From the NCBI RefSeq assembly GCF_001591465.1, contig NZ_BCUY01000009.1, forward strand, positions 1 through 64,000: a DNA stretch of 64,000 nt, in the 5' to 3' direction. Of the stretch, positions 15,493 through 25,245 are shown one piece after another; position 1 is the stretch's first letter; each line of letters begins with the position of its first letter. The notes below the pieces were generated by a model that was given only the letters and a program-made list of their open reading frames with translations, made no database searches and had not been told where the DNA came from. This DNA is from Cytobacillus firmus NBRC 15306 (GTDB taxonomy: Bacteria > Bacillota > Bacilli > Bacillales > Cytobacillaceae). Position numbers and translations under genes: made by a program.

Positions 15493-16722
15493 ATGCAATT
15501 AGTATCTCAAACCGAAGTAACCGAACTGCCGACCGGAAGCATCATAACACCGAAAGGCTTTACAGCAGCTGGGGTCCATGCAGGGCTGCGCTATTCAAAA
15601 AAAGACTTAGGAATTATATTAAGCGATACTCCTGCACAATGTGCAGCTGTCTATACAACAAGCCATTTTCAGGCGGCCCCTCTAAAAGTTACACAGGAAA
15701 GCATTGCAGCAGAAGGCCTCATTCAGGCTGTTATTGTAAATAGTGCATGTGCCAATGCCTGTACAGGGAAACAGGGTCTAAAGGATGCTTATCAAATGAG
15801 AAAATCAGCTGCAGATAAATTCAATTTAAAGGAACAGCATGTGGCGGTTGCCTCTACCGGTGTCATTGGCGAGTATATGCAGATGGATAAGATAGAAAAG
15901 GGCATTAAGATGCTGAAGCCCGGCAATGAGGCATTACACTCAGAGGATTTCCAAACAGCCATATTAACAACAGATTTAGTGATGAAGAAGTGCTGCTATT
16001 CTGCAGTCATTGATGGAAAAACAGTCACGATGGGCGGGTCGGCTAAGGGTTCTGGAATGATTCATCCCAATATGGCAACCATGCTTGCGTTTATCACAAC
16101 TGATGCCAATATAGCAAGCTCTGATTTGCAATTTGCTTTAAAACAGGTTACTGATCGAACGTTCAATCAGATAACCGTTGATGGGGATACCTCAACAAAT
16201 GACATGGTAATGGTTATGGCCAATGGAGCCAGCTGTACCAATAAACTTTCACAGGAGCACCCGGAGTGGGATGTATTTATACAGATCCTTTCCAAAACTT
16301 GTGAGAGTCTTGCCAAACAGATTGCAAAAGATGGCGAAGGAGCTACAAAGCTGATTGAGGTGGAGGTGTCGGGAACAAAAAACGATGAAGAGGCAAGAAT
16401 AATTGCCAAGCAGATTGTCGGCTCTAACCTTGTTAAGACTGCTATATATGGAGCAGATGCCAATTGGGGCAGAATTATCGGGGCAATTGGACAGAGCCAG
16501 CCTGCTATTGATCCGTCTTCGGTGGATATTGCAATCGGACCTATAGTCATGCTGAAAAATAGTGTTCCACTGGCATTTTCAGAGGAAGAAGCAAAAGAGT
16601 ACTTATCTAATTCCGCCATTCAAATTACTGTGGATCTTCATCAGGGAGCAGGCAAAGGGAGGGCCTGGGGATGTGACTTATCCTATGATTATGTCAAAAT
16701 CAATGCAAGCTATCGAACCTGA
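15493..16722 (+). CDS. argJ: bifunctional ornithine acetyltransferase/amino-acid acetyltransferase ArgJ
   Basis: 409-residue ArgJ, which recycles the acetyl group from N-acetylornithine to glutamate. Start 15493 follows TAAGGAGG. The autocleavage site is the Thr of the ATML motif in IHPNMATMLAFITTDA, giving alpha and beta chains. DTSTNDMVMVMANG and GADANWGRIIGA are family hallmarks. It overlaps no neighbour and is 13 bases after argC. Confidence 0.97.
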   Translation: MQLVSQTEVTELPTGSIITPKGFTAAGVHAGLRYSKKDLGIILSDTPAQCAAVYTTSHFQAAPLKVTQESIAAEGLIQAVIVNSACANACTGKQGLKDAYQMRKSAADKFNLKEQHVAVASTGVIGEYMQMDKIEKGIKMLKPGNEALHSEDFQTAILTTDLVMKKCCYSAVIDGKTVTMGGSAKGSGMIHPNMATMLAFITTDANIASSDLQFALKQVTDRTFNQITVDGDTSTNDMVMVMANGASCTNKLSQEHPEWDVFIQILSKTCESLAKQIAKDGEGATKLIEVEVSGTKNDEEARIIAKQIVGSNLVKTAIYGADANWGRIIGAIGQSQPAIDPSSVDIAIGPIVMLKNSVPLAFSEEEAKEYLSNSAIQITVDLHQGAGKGRAWGCDLSYDYVKINASYRT

Positions 16723-16734
16723 GGGGGATGCCAT

Positions 16735-17508
16735 TTGAAAAGTATAGTCATTAAGTGCGGAGGCAGTGTAATGGAAGAGCTGGGAGAAGCTTTCTTTGAT
16801 AGTCTTTTAGAGTTGAAGAAGGAAGAATACCAGATTGTTTTTGTTCATGGGGGAGGCCCGGCAATTAACAGGATGCTGGAACTTTATAATATCCCTCATG
16901 AATTTGTTAATGGGCTAAGAAAAACGACTCCGGAAGTTCTGGAAGTAGCAGAGATGGTTTTGTCAGGACAATCCAATCGCAAACTTACCTCAATGATCGA
17001 ACTGCATGGTTTGAGAGGTTTTGGTGTAAATGGCAGTGATGCGGGATTACTAAAGGCAAAATGTATCAATCAGGATGAGCTTGGACTTGTTGGTGAAATA
17101 ACGGCTGTTAATCAGTCAGTACTTGAAATGTTATTTAATGAAGACCTGGTCCCTGTCATTACTCCTATTGCAGCTGCAGAAGATGGCACGAAACTGAATA
17201 TCAATGCCGACTATGCTGCGGCAGCCATTGCCAATGCCATTAAAGCTGAACATTGCATCTTTGTAACGGATGTAAAAGGAATATTCATTGACGGTAACCT
17301 CACTCACCAGCTTGACGCGGATGAAATTGAACAGCATATTAAAAATAAAAAAATTACAGGCGGAATGATTCCAAAAGTTACCTCTGCCTTGAACCTAATC
17401 AGTAAAGGACTAAATAGCGTAATGATTGTATCAGGTAAAGAAAAGTTTTATGAGGATGGCATATGGATCGGGACGAACGTATCTGCCAAGAAGGAGGTCT
17501 TAACTTGA
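16735..17508 (+). CDS. argB: acetylglutamate kinase ArgB
   Basis: 257-residue amino-acid kinase that phosphorylates N-acetylglutamate. It begins with TTG after GAGGGGG. Visible motifs are KCGGSVM (5-11), [12 protein letters not shown] (~38-49), the substrate segment NGLRKT and the ATP-site GGMIPKV. It ends by overlapping the argD start (TTGA). Confidence 0.96.
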   Translation: MKSIVIKCGGSVMEELGEAFFDSLLELKKEEYQIVFVHGGGPAINRMLELYNIPHEFVNGLRKTTPEVLEVAEMVLSGQSNRKLTSMIELHGLRGFGVNGSDAGLLKAKCINQDELGLVGEITAVNQSVLEMLFNEDLVPVITPIAAAEDGTKLNINADYAAAAIANAIKAEHCIFVTDVKGIFIDGNLTHQLDADEIEQHIKNKKITGGMIPKVTSALNLISKGLNSVMIVSGKEKFYEDGIWIGTNVSAKKEVLT

Positions 17509-18663
17509 GTAATCTATTTCCAACGTATGCCCGGTGGGAAGTGGAGCCGGAAAAAGCAGAAGGAAGTTATCTTTTTGATAAAAGCGGTAAGCGCTATTTG
17601 GACTTCACCTCAGGAATCGGAGTCTGCAATCTCGGTCACCGTCCAGCAGCTGTACAAAAATCAATCAACGAACAGCTGAATAAATTCTGGCATGTTTCCA
17701 ATTTGTTCATACAGGATCAGCAGGAGACTGCAGCAAAGGCTCTCTCCGAAGCTGCGGGTATGGATCTTGTATTCTTTGCCAATAGTGGAGCAGAAGCAAA
17801 TGAAGCAGCGATTAAACTTGCCAGGAAAGCTTCGGGACGGGAAAAAATCATTACTTTTCAGCAATCATTCCACGGGAGGACCTTCGCCACTATGGCTGCA
17901 ACTGGGCAGGATAAAATAAAAAACGGCTATGGTTCCATGCTGGAAACATTTAAATATGTTCCTTTTAATGATCTTAATGCATTAAAGGATGAGATGGATT
18001 CAGAAACAGCCGCTGTAATGCTGGAAATTGTACAGGGTGAAGGCGGGATTCACATTGGGGATCAGGAGTTTCTGGCAGAAACAGAGAAGCTTTGCAAAGA
18101 ATACGGTGCGCTGCTGATTGTAGATGAAATTCAGACCGGCATTGGCAGGACGGGTAAAGCCTTTGCATTTCAGCATTTTGGCCTTGCCCCCGATATCGTA
18201 ACCGCAGCTAAAGGCCTGGGAAGCGGATTGCCAATCGGCGCTGTGGTTGGAAAAAAAAACATTAGAAGGAGTGTTTGGACCAGGAAGCCATGGATCAACA
18301 TTTGGCGGAAACCCGATCAGCATTTCTGCTGCTATTGCTACAATGAAGACAATATTTCATGATGATTTTTTGCAGGACGTCCGGGAAATGAGTGAGTATT
18401 TTGCTGACAAATTGGCAGAATCGCTTGAACAGATTGCAGCTGTTAAGGAGATTCGCTATCTTGGTTTGATGGTCGGTATTGAATCAGATATTCCCCTTCC
18501 ATCATTGTTAAAGGAATTAAGAGGCAAGGGCTTGCTGGCATTGCCTGCAGGGGTAAATGTTTTGAGGCTGCTGCCTCCCTTGACAGCATCCAAATCTGAA
18601 ATAGATGAAGCTGTACAAATTCTGCAATCCACACTAAAGGAATTTTCAAAATCAGCTGTGTAG
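17505..18663 (+). pseudogene. argD: acetylornithine aminotransferase ArgD, single-base frameshift
   Basis: PLP-dependent acetylornithine transaminase interrupted by one extra base. The first part runs from TTG 17505 (behind AAGGAGG inside argB) in an uninterrupted frame through [27 protein letters not shown] and the PLP lysine region AAKGLGSG. It leaves frame at an A9 run (18251-18259) and stops at 18362. The other frame picks up [21 protein letters not shown] and continues to 18663. With one A removed the protein is 385 residues, the B. subtilis length. This is a sequencing error, a true lesion, or slippage on A9; see findings. Confidence 0.9.
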
Positions 18664-18684
18664 GCTGTATTATTTTTCAAATGG

Positions 18685-18702
18685 ATGAATAAAAATTAAC
18701 AA
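18685..18702 (+). promoter_or_regulatory. AhrC (ARG box) operator candidate before carA
   Basis: ATGAATAAAAATTAACAA contains TGAAT-AAAA-ATTAA, one mismatch from the ARG box TGAAT-WWWW-ATTCA. It lies in the only sizeable gap of the cluster (argD-carA), so carAB-argF may have its own arginine-responsive control. Confidence 0.5.
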
Positions 18703-18740
18703 AGTTATATAAATATACAGATAGCTTCGAGGTGTTGATA

Positions 18741-19819
18741 ATGGAAGGATACCTTCATTTAAATAGCGGCCATTCCTATAAGGGCCAATGGCTGACGGAT
18801 CAGCCTGAAAAGGATATAAAAGGGGAAATCGTTTTCTTTACAGGAATGACAGGCTACCAGGAAGTATTGACAGATCCTTCTTATAAGGACCAAATTATTG
18901 TGTTTACGTATCCTTTAATCGGAAATTACGGAATAAATGAGAATGATTTTGAGAGCAAGAAACCTCATGTGGCAGGGGTTATTGTATATGAAGGAAGCAG
19001 AAATCCTTCGCATTACAAATCGACTTATTCGCTTCAGGAGTACCTTCAGAAATGGAATATTCCATTATTAGGGCATATGGATACCCGTTCCATTGTAAAG
19101 AAAATCCGTTCAGAAGGCAGCATGCCGGCAAAAATGTCTTCTTCGGAAACGGCAGCCGCCGGATTGCTGCTTCCAAAGGATGAAAAAGTTTGTAAAGTAT
19201 CATCACAAACTATGGAATGCTTTGGGGAGGGCGGCATTCATATAGTTGTCATGGATTTTGGAGCTAAAAAATCAATTGTGGATTCTTTGCTGAAAAGAGC
19301 GTGCAAGGTTACATCTGTTCCTTATAATACAGGCTTTGAACAGATAAAAAAACTAAATCCAGACGTGTGGTGCTTTCAAACGGGCCTGGAGATCCAAAAG
19401 AATTAAAAAGCATCCTCCCGGAATTAAAAAAGGTGCTGGAGCAGTATCCGGCATTGGGAATTTGCCTTGGCCACCAGCTGGCAGCTTTAGCATTTGGAGG
19501 CAACACAAAGAAACTGTCCTTTGGACATAGGGGTGCCAACCACCCGATTGCGGACATGAAGAAGGGCACTGTCTTTATGTCATCACAAAATCATAGCTAT
19601 GTGGTTGATGAAGAAAGCATAATAGATACAGGGTTTAAAACCCGCTATGTAAACCTTCATGACCAGTCAATTGAGGGACTGATGCATAAGGTGCTGCCAA
19701 TCCATACGGTGCAATTCCATCCGGAAGCCCATCCCGGCCCTGCGGATGGTGATTATATTTTTGATGAGTTTATGAACATGATTCAAGAGGAGAATAGGAG
19801 AGTTTTCGCTTATGCCTAA
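18741..19819 (+). pseudogene. carA: carbamoyl-phosphate synthase small subunit CarA, single-base frameshift
   Basis: Glutamine amidotransferase subunit that feeds ammonia to CarB. It starts at ATG 18741 behind GAGGTG. The N-terminal domain (FFTGMTGYQEVLTDPSY) is intact to about 19364. There NPD should continue as GVVLSNGPGDP, but one G is missing near 19365, so the frame runs to a stop at 19405. The rest is open in the next frame, with the nucleophile in GICLGHQLAALAFGG and the His-Glu pair in HPEAHPGPADGD. Restoring one base gives 359 residues, normal for CarA. The arginine-type carAB lies in the arg operon as in B. subtilis. Confidence 0.9.
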
Positions 19820-22800
19820 AGACATCAGTATCCAATCCATATTAGTAATTGGCTCAGGCCCGATTGTCATCGGGCAGGCAGCAGAATTTGATTATGCAGG
19901 AACACAGGCCTGTGCAGCATTAAAGGAAGAAGGCTATAAGGTTATCCTTGTTAATAACAATCCGGCTACCATCATGTCTGACAAAGCTTTTGCTGATAAA
20001 GTCTATTTCGAGCCGATGACTGCTGACAGCCTTGAGAAGATTATAAAGAAAGAACGTCCAGATGGCCTGCTTGCCACACTGGGAGGCCAGACAGGATTAA
20101 ATCTTGCTTTTAAACTGAGTGAATCAGGTGTGCTTGAACGCTATGGAGTGAAGCTTTTGGGCAGCAGTATTGAATCCATTAAGAAAGGTGAAGACCGGGA
20201 AGCTTTTCGTAAACTGATGAACGAGCTTAACGAACCTGTTCCTGAAAGCATCATTGTCCATGAAGTGGAAGAAGCCATTCAATTTGCCCATGATATTGGA
20301 TTCCCTATTATAGTCCGTCCAGCTTATACCCTTGGCGGAACAGGCGGTGGAATTGCAGGAGATTTTGATGAACTGGCATCCCTGGTGCAGGGCGGCTTAA
20401 AAGAAAGTGCGATTAGCCAATGTCTGGTTGAAAAAAGCATAGCAGGGTTTAAGGAAATAGAGTATGAGGTTATGCGGGATTCCCAGAATACGTGCATCAC
20501 GATATGCAATATGGAAAATATTGATCCTGTAGGGGTGCATACCGGTGATTCAATTGTTGTAGCGCCTTCCCAGACCTTAACTGATGATGAGTACCAGATG
20601 CTCCGAACGGCATCCATTAAAATCATTTCAGAGCTGGGCATTATTGGAGGGTGCAACATTCAATTCGCCCTGGATCCGCATAGCAGGAATTATTACTTGA
20701 TCGAAGTAAATCCGAGAGTCAGCAGGTCATCTGCCCTTGCTTCCAAAGCAACAGGCTATCCAATTGCCAGAATGGCTGCAAAGCTTGCAGTCGGGTATAA
20801 CTTATCGGAGATCATAAACCCTGTAACAGGAGACACATTCGCAAGCTTTGAACCAGCTCTCGATTATGTCATCGTTAAATTTCCAAAATGGCCTTTTGAC
20901 AAATTTCCTTCTGCAGACCGCAAGCTCGGAACACAAATGAAAGCCACCGGAGAGGTAATGGGTATTGACCGGAATCTGGAACGGGCTCTTTTAAAAGCAA
21001 TCCATTCACTTGAAGGGAATGGATTGGATTTAATATCACCTGTCTTATCAGCTAAATCGGCAGATGCGCTTGAGGAACTGCTATTAAAGCAGACAGACGA
21101 AAGATTTTTTACCGTGATTGAATTATTGCGGAGAAATTACTCATTAGAAGCGTTACACTCTATCACAAAAATAGATTATTTCTATCTCAATATACTCAAT
21201 GAAATGGTAAAACTGGAAAAACAAATCTCTGCCTTAACACTTGATGAAGCAACAAAAGAGGAGCTGCAATTTTTTAAGGAAAAGGGCTTCAGTGATAAGT
21301 TTCTTGCATGGGAATGGAAAGTAACGGAGAAAGCAGTCAGGGAAAAACGGAAAGAGGCTGGCATTCTTCCAGCATATAAAATGGTTGACACATGTGCTGC
21401 TGAATTTGAAGCACAATCTAATTATTATTACTCCAGTTACTTTGGCGAAAATGAACAAGTAAAGAGTGATAAGAGGAAAGTGCTTATTATCGGAAGCGGC
21501 CCCATCAGGATTGGCCAGGGCATTGAATTTGATTATTGCTCCGTTCAGGGAGTGTTTGCTCTGAAAGATGAAGGCGTTGAGACAATTATGATCAATAATA
21601 ATCCTGAAACGGTTAGTACGGATTATACAACCGCTGACAGACTGTATTTTGAACCGCTAATCCTTGAGGATATCTTAAATGTGATTGAAGCAGAAGGGAT
21701 TTCAGAAGTCATTGTGCAGCTTGGAGGGCAGACAGCTCTGAATCTCGCATCCGAACTGGAGGATTATGGAATTATCCTGCTCGGAACTGACTCAAAGACT
21801 ATTGATGCATTAGAGGACCGCAAGCTTTTTTATCAGTTATTGGATGATTTACATATCCCGAGGATAAAAGGCGATGTCGTCTACTCAGAAGCAGAGCTGA
21901 AAGAAGCGGCCGAAAAAATTGGATTCCCGATTCTGGTCCGGCCATCCTATGTTATAGGCGGCAGAGGAATGGAACGTATTTCTTCTTCAACTGAGCTGGA
22001 ACGTTATTTAATGAAAGGTAATGTCCCTTACCCGATTTTAATTGATCAATTCGTGCATGCTGTAGAAGCTGAACTTGATCTGGCAGCAGACGGAAATTAT
22101 ATCTGTGCACCGGCAATTATGGAGCATATTGAAAAAACCGGAGTGCACTCAGGAGACAGTATGTCCGTTCTCCCGCCGCAAAATCTTTCGGAAAATGTCC
22201 AGAATAAAATGCTGGCCTATGCGAAAGCGATTGTGCAAAAGCTCCATTATAAAGGACTTATGAATATTCAGTATATCGTGAATGGTGAAGAGGTATTTAT
22301 ACTTGAAATTAACCCTCGTGCAAGCAGAACGGTACCCATTATCAGCAAGGTAACAGGCGTGCAGCTGGTGGAGGTTGCGACAAAAATATTGCTTGGGAAA
22401 TATAATTTGTCGAAAGATGAAATTCCGGCTGCTGCAAATCTCCCCTTTGTATGTGTGAAATTCCCCGTCTTCTCGAATTATGCATTAAAGGGATTGGACA
22501 GCAAAGTGGGTCCTGAAATGAAATCAACAGGTGAGGGCATTTCACTGGCGCCAAATTATGAGGAAGCTGTCAGAAAGTCCTTCCATGCTGGTTTAAGTGG
22601 TGTAAAGGGCAAATGTGTCGTAATAGCAAACTCTCCAATAACAGAAGAATTAACACATTATATCAATCAGGCTAAAGCTGTGCCAGTTTTCCTGACTCAA
22701 GACAATATGGACTGGAATGCCCAGGAAACCTTTGCTTTATACAATCCCGGAATGAGTGAAAGTGATAAAAAAATGAGAGAAATGGGAACCAAAAACAGAA

Positions 22801-22937
22801 TTTTGACTTTCAGTGAAAAGGAAACACTTATCGCCTTATTAAAATCAATGACGGTCGGTGAGTGGGATGTTAAATCCATTGAGGATTGGCAGGGCATTAA
22901 AAATAATGACGGAGAAAAGGAAGTGGGCGTCATATGA
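19812..22937 (+). CDS. carB: carbamoyl-phosphate synthase large subunit CarB (arginine-type)
   Basis: 1041-residue synthetase with the internal duplication of the family. ATP-grasp half 1 (residues ~1-400, VIGSGPIVIGQAAEFDYAG) makes carboxyphosphate. A linker follows (~400-550). ATP-grasp half 2 (~555-935, IIGSGPIRIGQGIEFDYCS) makes carbamoyl phosphate. A shortened C-terminal regulatory domain (~936-1041) completes it. Both ATP-grasp glycine loops (LGGTGGGI and IGGRGM) are present. The frame is intact, overlapping carA by 8 bases and argF by 4. Confidence 0.95.
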   Translation: MPKDISIQSILVIGSGPIVIGQAAEFDYAGTQACAALKEEGYKVILVNNNPATIMSDKAFADKVYFEPMTADSLEKIIKKERPDGLLATLGGQTGLNLAFKLSESGVLERYGVKLLGSSIESIKKGEDREAFRKLMNELNEPVPESIIVHEVEEAIQFAHDIGFPIIVRPAYTLGGTGGGIAGDFDELASLVQGGLKESAISQCLVEKSIAGFKEIEYEVMRDSQNTCITICNMENIDPVGVHTGDSIVVAPSQTLTDDEYQMLRTASIKIISELGIIGGCNIQFALDPHSRNYYLIEVNPRVSRSSALASKATGYPIARMAAKLAVGYNLSEIINPVTGDTFASFEPALDYVIVKFPKWPFDKFPSADRKLGTQMKATGEVMGIDRNLERALLKAIHSLEGNGLDLISPVLSAKSADALEELLLKQTDERFFTVIELLRRNYSLEALHSITKIDYFYLNILNEMVKLEKQISALTLDEATKEELQFFKEKGFSDKFLAWEWKVTEKAVREKRKEAGILPAYKMVDTCAAEFEAQSNYYYSSYFGENEQVKSDKRKVLIIGSGPIRIGQGIEFDYCSVQGVFALKDEGVETIMINNNPETVSTDYTTADRLYFEPLILEDILNVIEAEGISEVIVQLGGQTALNLASELEDYGIILLGTDSKTIDALEDRKLFYQLLDDLHIPRIKGDVVYSEAELKEAAEKIGFPILVRPSYVIGGRGMERISSSTELERYLMKGNVPYPILIDQFVHAVEAELDLAADGNYICAPAIMEHIEKTGVHSGDSMSVLPPQNLSENVQNKMLAYAKAIVQKLHYKGLMNIQYIVNGEEVFILEINPRASRTVPIISKVTGVQLVEVATKILLGKYNLSKDEIPAAANLPFVCVKFPVFSNYALKGLDSKVGPEMKSTGEGISLAPNYEEAVRKSFHAGLSGVKGKCVVIANSPITEELTHYINQAKAVPVFLTQDNMDWNAQETFALYNPGMSESDKKMREMGTKNRILTFSEKETLIALLKSMTVGEWDVKSIEDWQGIKNNDGEKEVGVI

Positions 22938-23887
22938 TTTCAACTCAGGCGGATAAGAGCTTAAATATAAAAGGGAAGGACTTTCTAACACTTGCAGACT
23001 TTTCAGCAGACGAGATAAAGGGGCTTTTGGAAAAAGCAAAGCAATTAAAAGAAGCTCATCTGCAGGGTGCAGAAACATCTATCCTAAAAGGGAAAATTCT
23101 TGGCATGATTTTTGAAAAGTCATCAACACGTACAAGAGTTTCCTTTGAAGCAGGGATGCTGCAGCTTGGAGGCCATGCCTTATATTTAAATAGCCAGGAT
23201 CTGCAGCTTGGAAGAGGAGAAAGCATTGCGGATACAGCTAAAGTGCTTTCACAATATGTTGATGCGATTATGATCCGCACCTTCTCCCATGAGAAGATCC
23301 AGGAACTCGCTTATCATGCGGACATTCCGGTTATTAACGGCCTTACCGATCTTTATCATCCATGCCAGGCTCTTGCCGATCTCCTTACAATTGAAGAGAA
23401 AAATGGGGAGTTAAAAGGCCAAAATCTGGCATATATAGGCGATGGCAATAATGTGGCCCATTCTTTAATGATTGCTTCTGCCAAGATGGGGGTAAATATC
23501 ACGATTGCCTGTCCTGCAGGGTATGAGCCAGATCAATCTATTTTCCAGCAATCACAAGAGTTCGCAGAACTAAGCGGTTCAAAGGTAATCGTCACACACA
23601 ATCCTGAAGAAGCCGCTGCGAATGCCGATGCCATCTACACAGATGTCTGGACGAGCATGGGACAGGAAGCAGAGAATGACAAGAGGCTCAAAGACTTTGC
23701 TGATTATCAGGTTAATGAATATCTTGTCCAAAATGCCAAAAAAGATTACGTCTTTTTGCATTGCCTGCCTGCCCATCGCGGTGAGGAAGTTACAGCGGAG
23801 GTCATAGATGGAAACAATTCCGCTGTCTTTCAGCAGGCTGGGAACAGGCTCCATGTTCAAAAAGCCATTCTTTCAGAGATATTATAA
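22934..23887 (+). CDS. argF: ornithine carbamoyltransferase ArgF
   Basis: 317-residue transferase making citrulline from ornithine and carbamoyl phosphate. The carbamoyl-phosphate loop SSTRTRVSFE (~63-72), HPCQALADL, the ornithine-binding DVWTSMGQE and the catalytic HCLPAHRGEE are all present. Its ATG overlaps the carB stop. It is the last gene of the cluster; argG and argH are not in the window. Confidence 0.97.
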   Translation: MISTQADKSLNIKGKDFLTLADFSADEIKGLLEKAKQLKEAHLQGAETSILKGKILGMIFEKSSTRTRVSFEAGMLQLGGHALYLNSQDLQLGRGESIADTAKVLSQYVDAIMIRTFSHEKIQELAYHADIPVINGLTDLYHPCQALADLLTIEEKNGELKGQNLAYIGDGNNVAHSLMIASAKMGVNITIACPAGYEPDQSIFQQSQEFAELSGSKVIVTHNPEEAAANADAIYTDVWTSMGQEAENDKRLKDFADYQVNEYLVQNAKKDYVFLHCLPAHRGEEVTAEVIDGNNSAVFQQAGNRLHVQKAILSEIL

Positions 23888-23890
23888 TGG

Positions 23891-23922
23891 AAAAGCCTTC
23901 TCTGCGCTGAGAAGGCTTTCTT
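23891..23922. terminator. terminator after argF, probably bidirectional
   Basis: AAAGCCTTCTC pairs perfectly with GAGAAGGCTTT around a six-base loop. It sits between convergent argF and uppP. Confidence 0.88.
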
Positions 23923-23924
23923 CA

Positions 23925-24737
23925 TTAAGATAAGAAATAAACAAGCGGCCCAACAATAAAACAGTAAATCGCAAAATACTTCAGGTTCCCTTTAGCCATA
24001 ATATTCATAAACCATTTCAGGGAAAAGTAAGATGCAATCAGTGAGGCAATAAAGGCTATTGTATAAGGCAAAGCCAATTCAGATAAATTGGGATCTGTTA
24101 AAATGTCGTTGAAACCCAATATCATTCCGCCGGCACTTACGGGGATATATAAAAGGAAAGAAAACCTTAATGCTGTTTCCTGTTTCATCCCAAGTCCCAT
24201 AGCGGCTACAATGGTAGCACCGGAACGGCTGATTCCCGGTATCAGTGCAACTGCCTGGGCAAGGCCAACAATGATTGCATCCTTATAAGATAATTCAGCA
24301 TCATTTTTCCGTCCTCGTAAATTCCGGATCAGCCACAGGGCAAGTCCAGTTATGATAAGTGTAATCCCTACTGTTTTAATATTGGCAAGATGATCATCAA
24401 TAAAATCCTCAAACAAAATACCAATAACACCTGCGGGGATGGTTCCAATAAACAGGTAAATGATAAACCGAAAATCAGATTCCGCCTGTTTATCTTTGGT
24501 TGTGACGTATGCAAATCCATTTCGAAGCAGTCTTATAATATCCTCCCTGTATATAAGCAAAACAGCTAATAAGGAGGCAGTATTTACAAGAAGGGCAAAG
24601 CTGAGGCCTTTAATGTCCAGATCGAAAAAGTACTGGGCAATTTCCAGGTGCCCGCTCGATGAAATGGGAATAGGCTCCGTAAATCCCTGAAACAATCCCA
24701 AAAACAAGTACTTAAGCAATGTCAGAAAATCAGTCAC
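23925..24737 (-). CDS. uppP: undecaprenyl-diphosphatase UppP (BacA family)
   Basis: 270-residue integral membrane phosphatase that recycles the cell-wall lipid carrier undecaprenyl phosphate and can confer bacitracin tolerance. A GTG start at 24737 is preferred because TGGAGG lies 8 bases upstream. An ATG five codons earlier overlaps that RBS. The two active-site signatures are [13 protein letters not shown] near the N-terminus and [11 protein letters not shown] near residue 165. About seven to eight membrane segments are visible. B. subtilis lacks a gene for it at this site. Confidence 0.92.
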   Translation of the reverse strand: MTDFLTLLKYLFLGLFQGFTEPIPISSSGHLEIAQYFFDLDIKGLSFALLVNTASLLAVLLIYREDIIRLLRNGFAYVTTKDKQAESDFRFIIYLFIGTIPAGVIGILFEDFIDDHLANIKTVGITLIITGLALWLIRNLRGRKNDAELSYKDAIIVGLAQAVALIPGISRSGATIVAAMGLGMKQETALRFSFLLYIPVSAGGMILGFNDILTDPNLSELALPYTIAFIASLIASYFSLKWFMNIMAKGNLKYFAIYCFIVGPLVYFLS

Positions 24738-24907
24738 AGGTAAATCCTCCATTATGAAATCTCATACCTCCCATTTAACAATAAAAAGGACCGCAGAGTA
24801 AAGTGATATCCTTATCATGTTTTTACGCGATGCCAATAGTTTCCCTCATGAGAGATGCAAGAATGGAAATAATAATAAGTGATTTACGATTAAAGGAGGT
24901 ATTCAGC

Positions 24908-25087
24908 ATGGGGCAAAACAGACAATTTAAGCCTGGCCAGAAAGCACCTAATAATGGAATTTATATAGAAATTGGCGAAACAGGAAGCAACGTCAATAAT
25001 CCGCAAATGCTTAAAATGAGAGCTGGGGACCAATTTCCGGAAACATCCAATCATAACCGGCTATGGACATATAAAAGAAAGCCCTGA
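24908..25087 (+). CDS. yjzC: YjzC family small protein
   Basis: 59-residue protein, MGQNRQFKPGQKAPNNG...NRLWTYKRKP, of the YjzC family. The start is set by AAAGGAGG seven bases or so upstream. It is rich in Gly, Asn and Pro with no membrane segment. The role is unknown. It keeps the B. subtilis position between the arg cluster and yjzD. Confidence 0.85.
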   Translation: MGQNRQFKPGQKAPNNGIYIEIGETGSNVNNPQMLKMRAGDQFPETSNHNRLWTYKRKP

Positions 25088-25127
25088 TTGTGATTAATTA
25101 AAAGAAAATGGGGAAATAGGAAATAGA

Positions 25128-25154
25128 GCCATCCCAATAGCGGATGGCCTTTTA
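25128..25154 (+). terminator. terminator after yjzC
   Basis: GCCATCC, loop, GGATGGC followed by CTTTT. Confidence 0.75.
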
Positions 25155-25176
25155 GACATGAAAAAAGGCTGAAAAC

Positions 25177-25204
25177 TTTACATATGAAAAGATTGAATTA
25201 TAAT
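25177..25204 (+). promoter_or_regulatory. sigma-A promoter of clpB
   Basis: TTTACA (25177-25182), 16-base spacer, TATAAT (25199-25204). The predicted start at about 25211 lies just before the CtsR operator. Confidence 0.7.
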
Positions 25205-25214
25205 AAAATTAAAA

Positions 25215-25231
25215 GGTCAAAAAAGGTCAAA
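25215..25231 (+). promoter_or_regulatory. CtsR operator of clpB
   Basis: GGTCAAA-AAA-GGTCAAA is a perfect tandem heptad with three-base spacing, the canonical operator of the heat-shock repressor CtsR. It lies between the transcription start and the RBS, so bound CtsR would block transcription. Confidence 0.88.
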
Positions 25232-25245
25232 AAGGAGGTAGCATA

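Noticed and set aside
18247-18663. Second half of argD as an independent small gene
   Set aside because: It reads directly on from the first half after removal of one base and has no RBS of its own.
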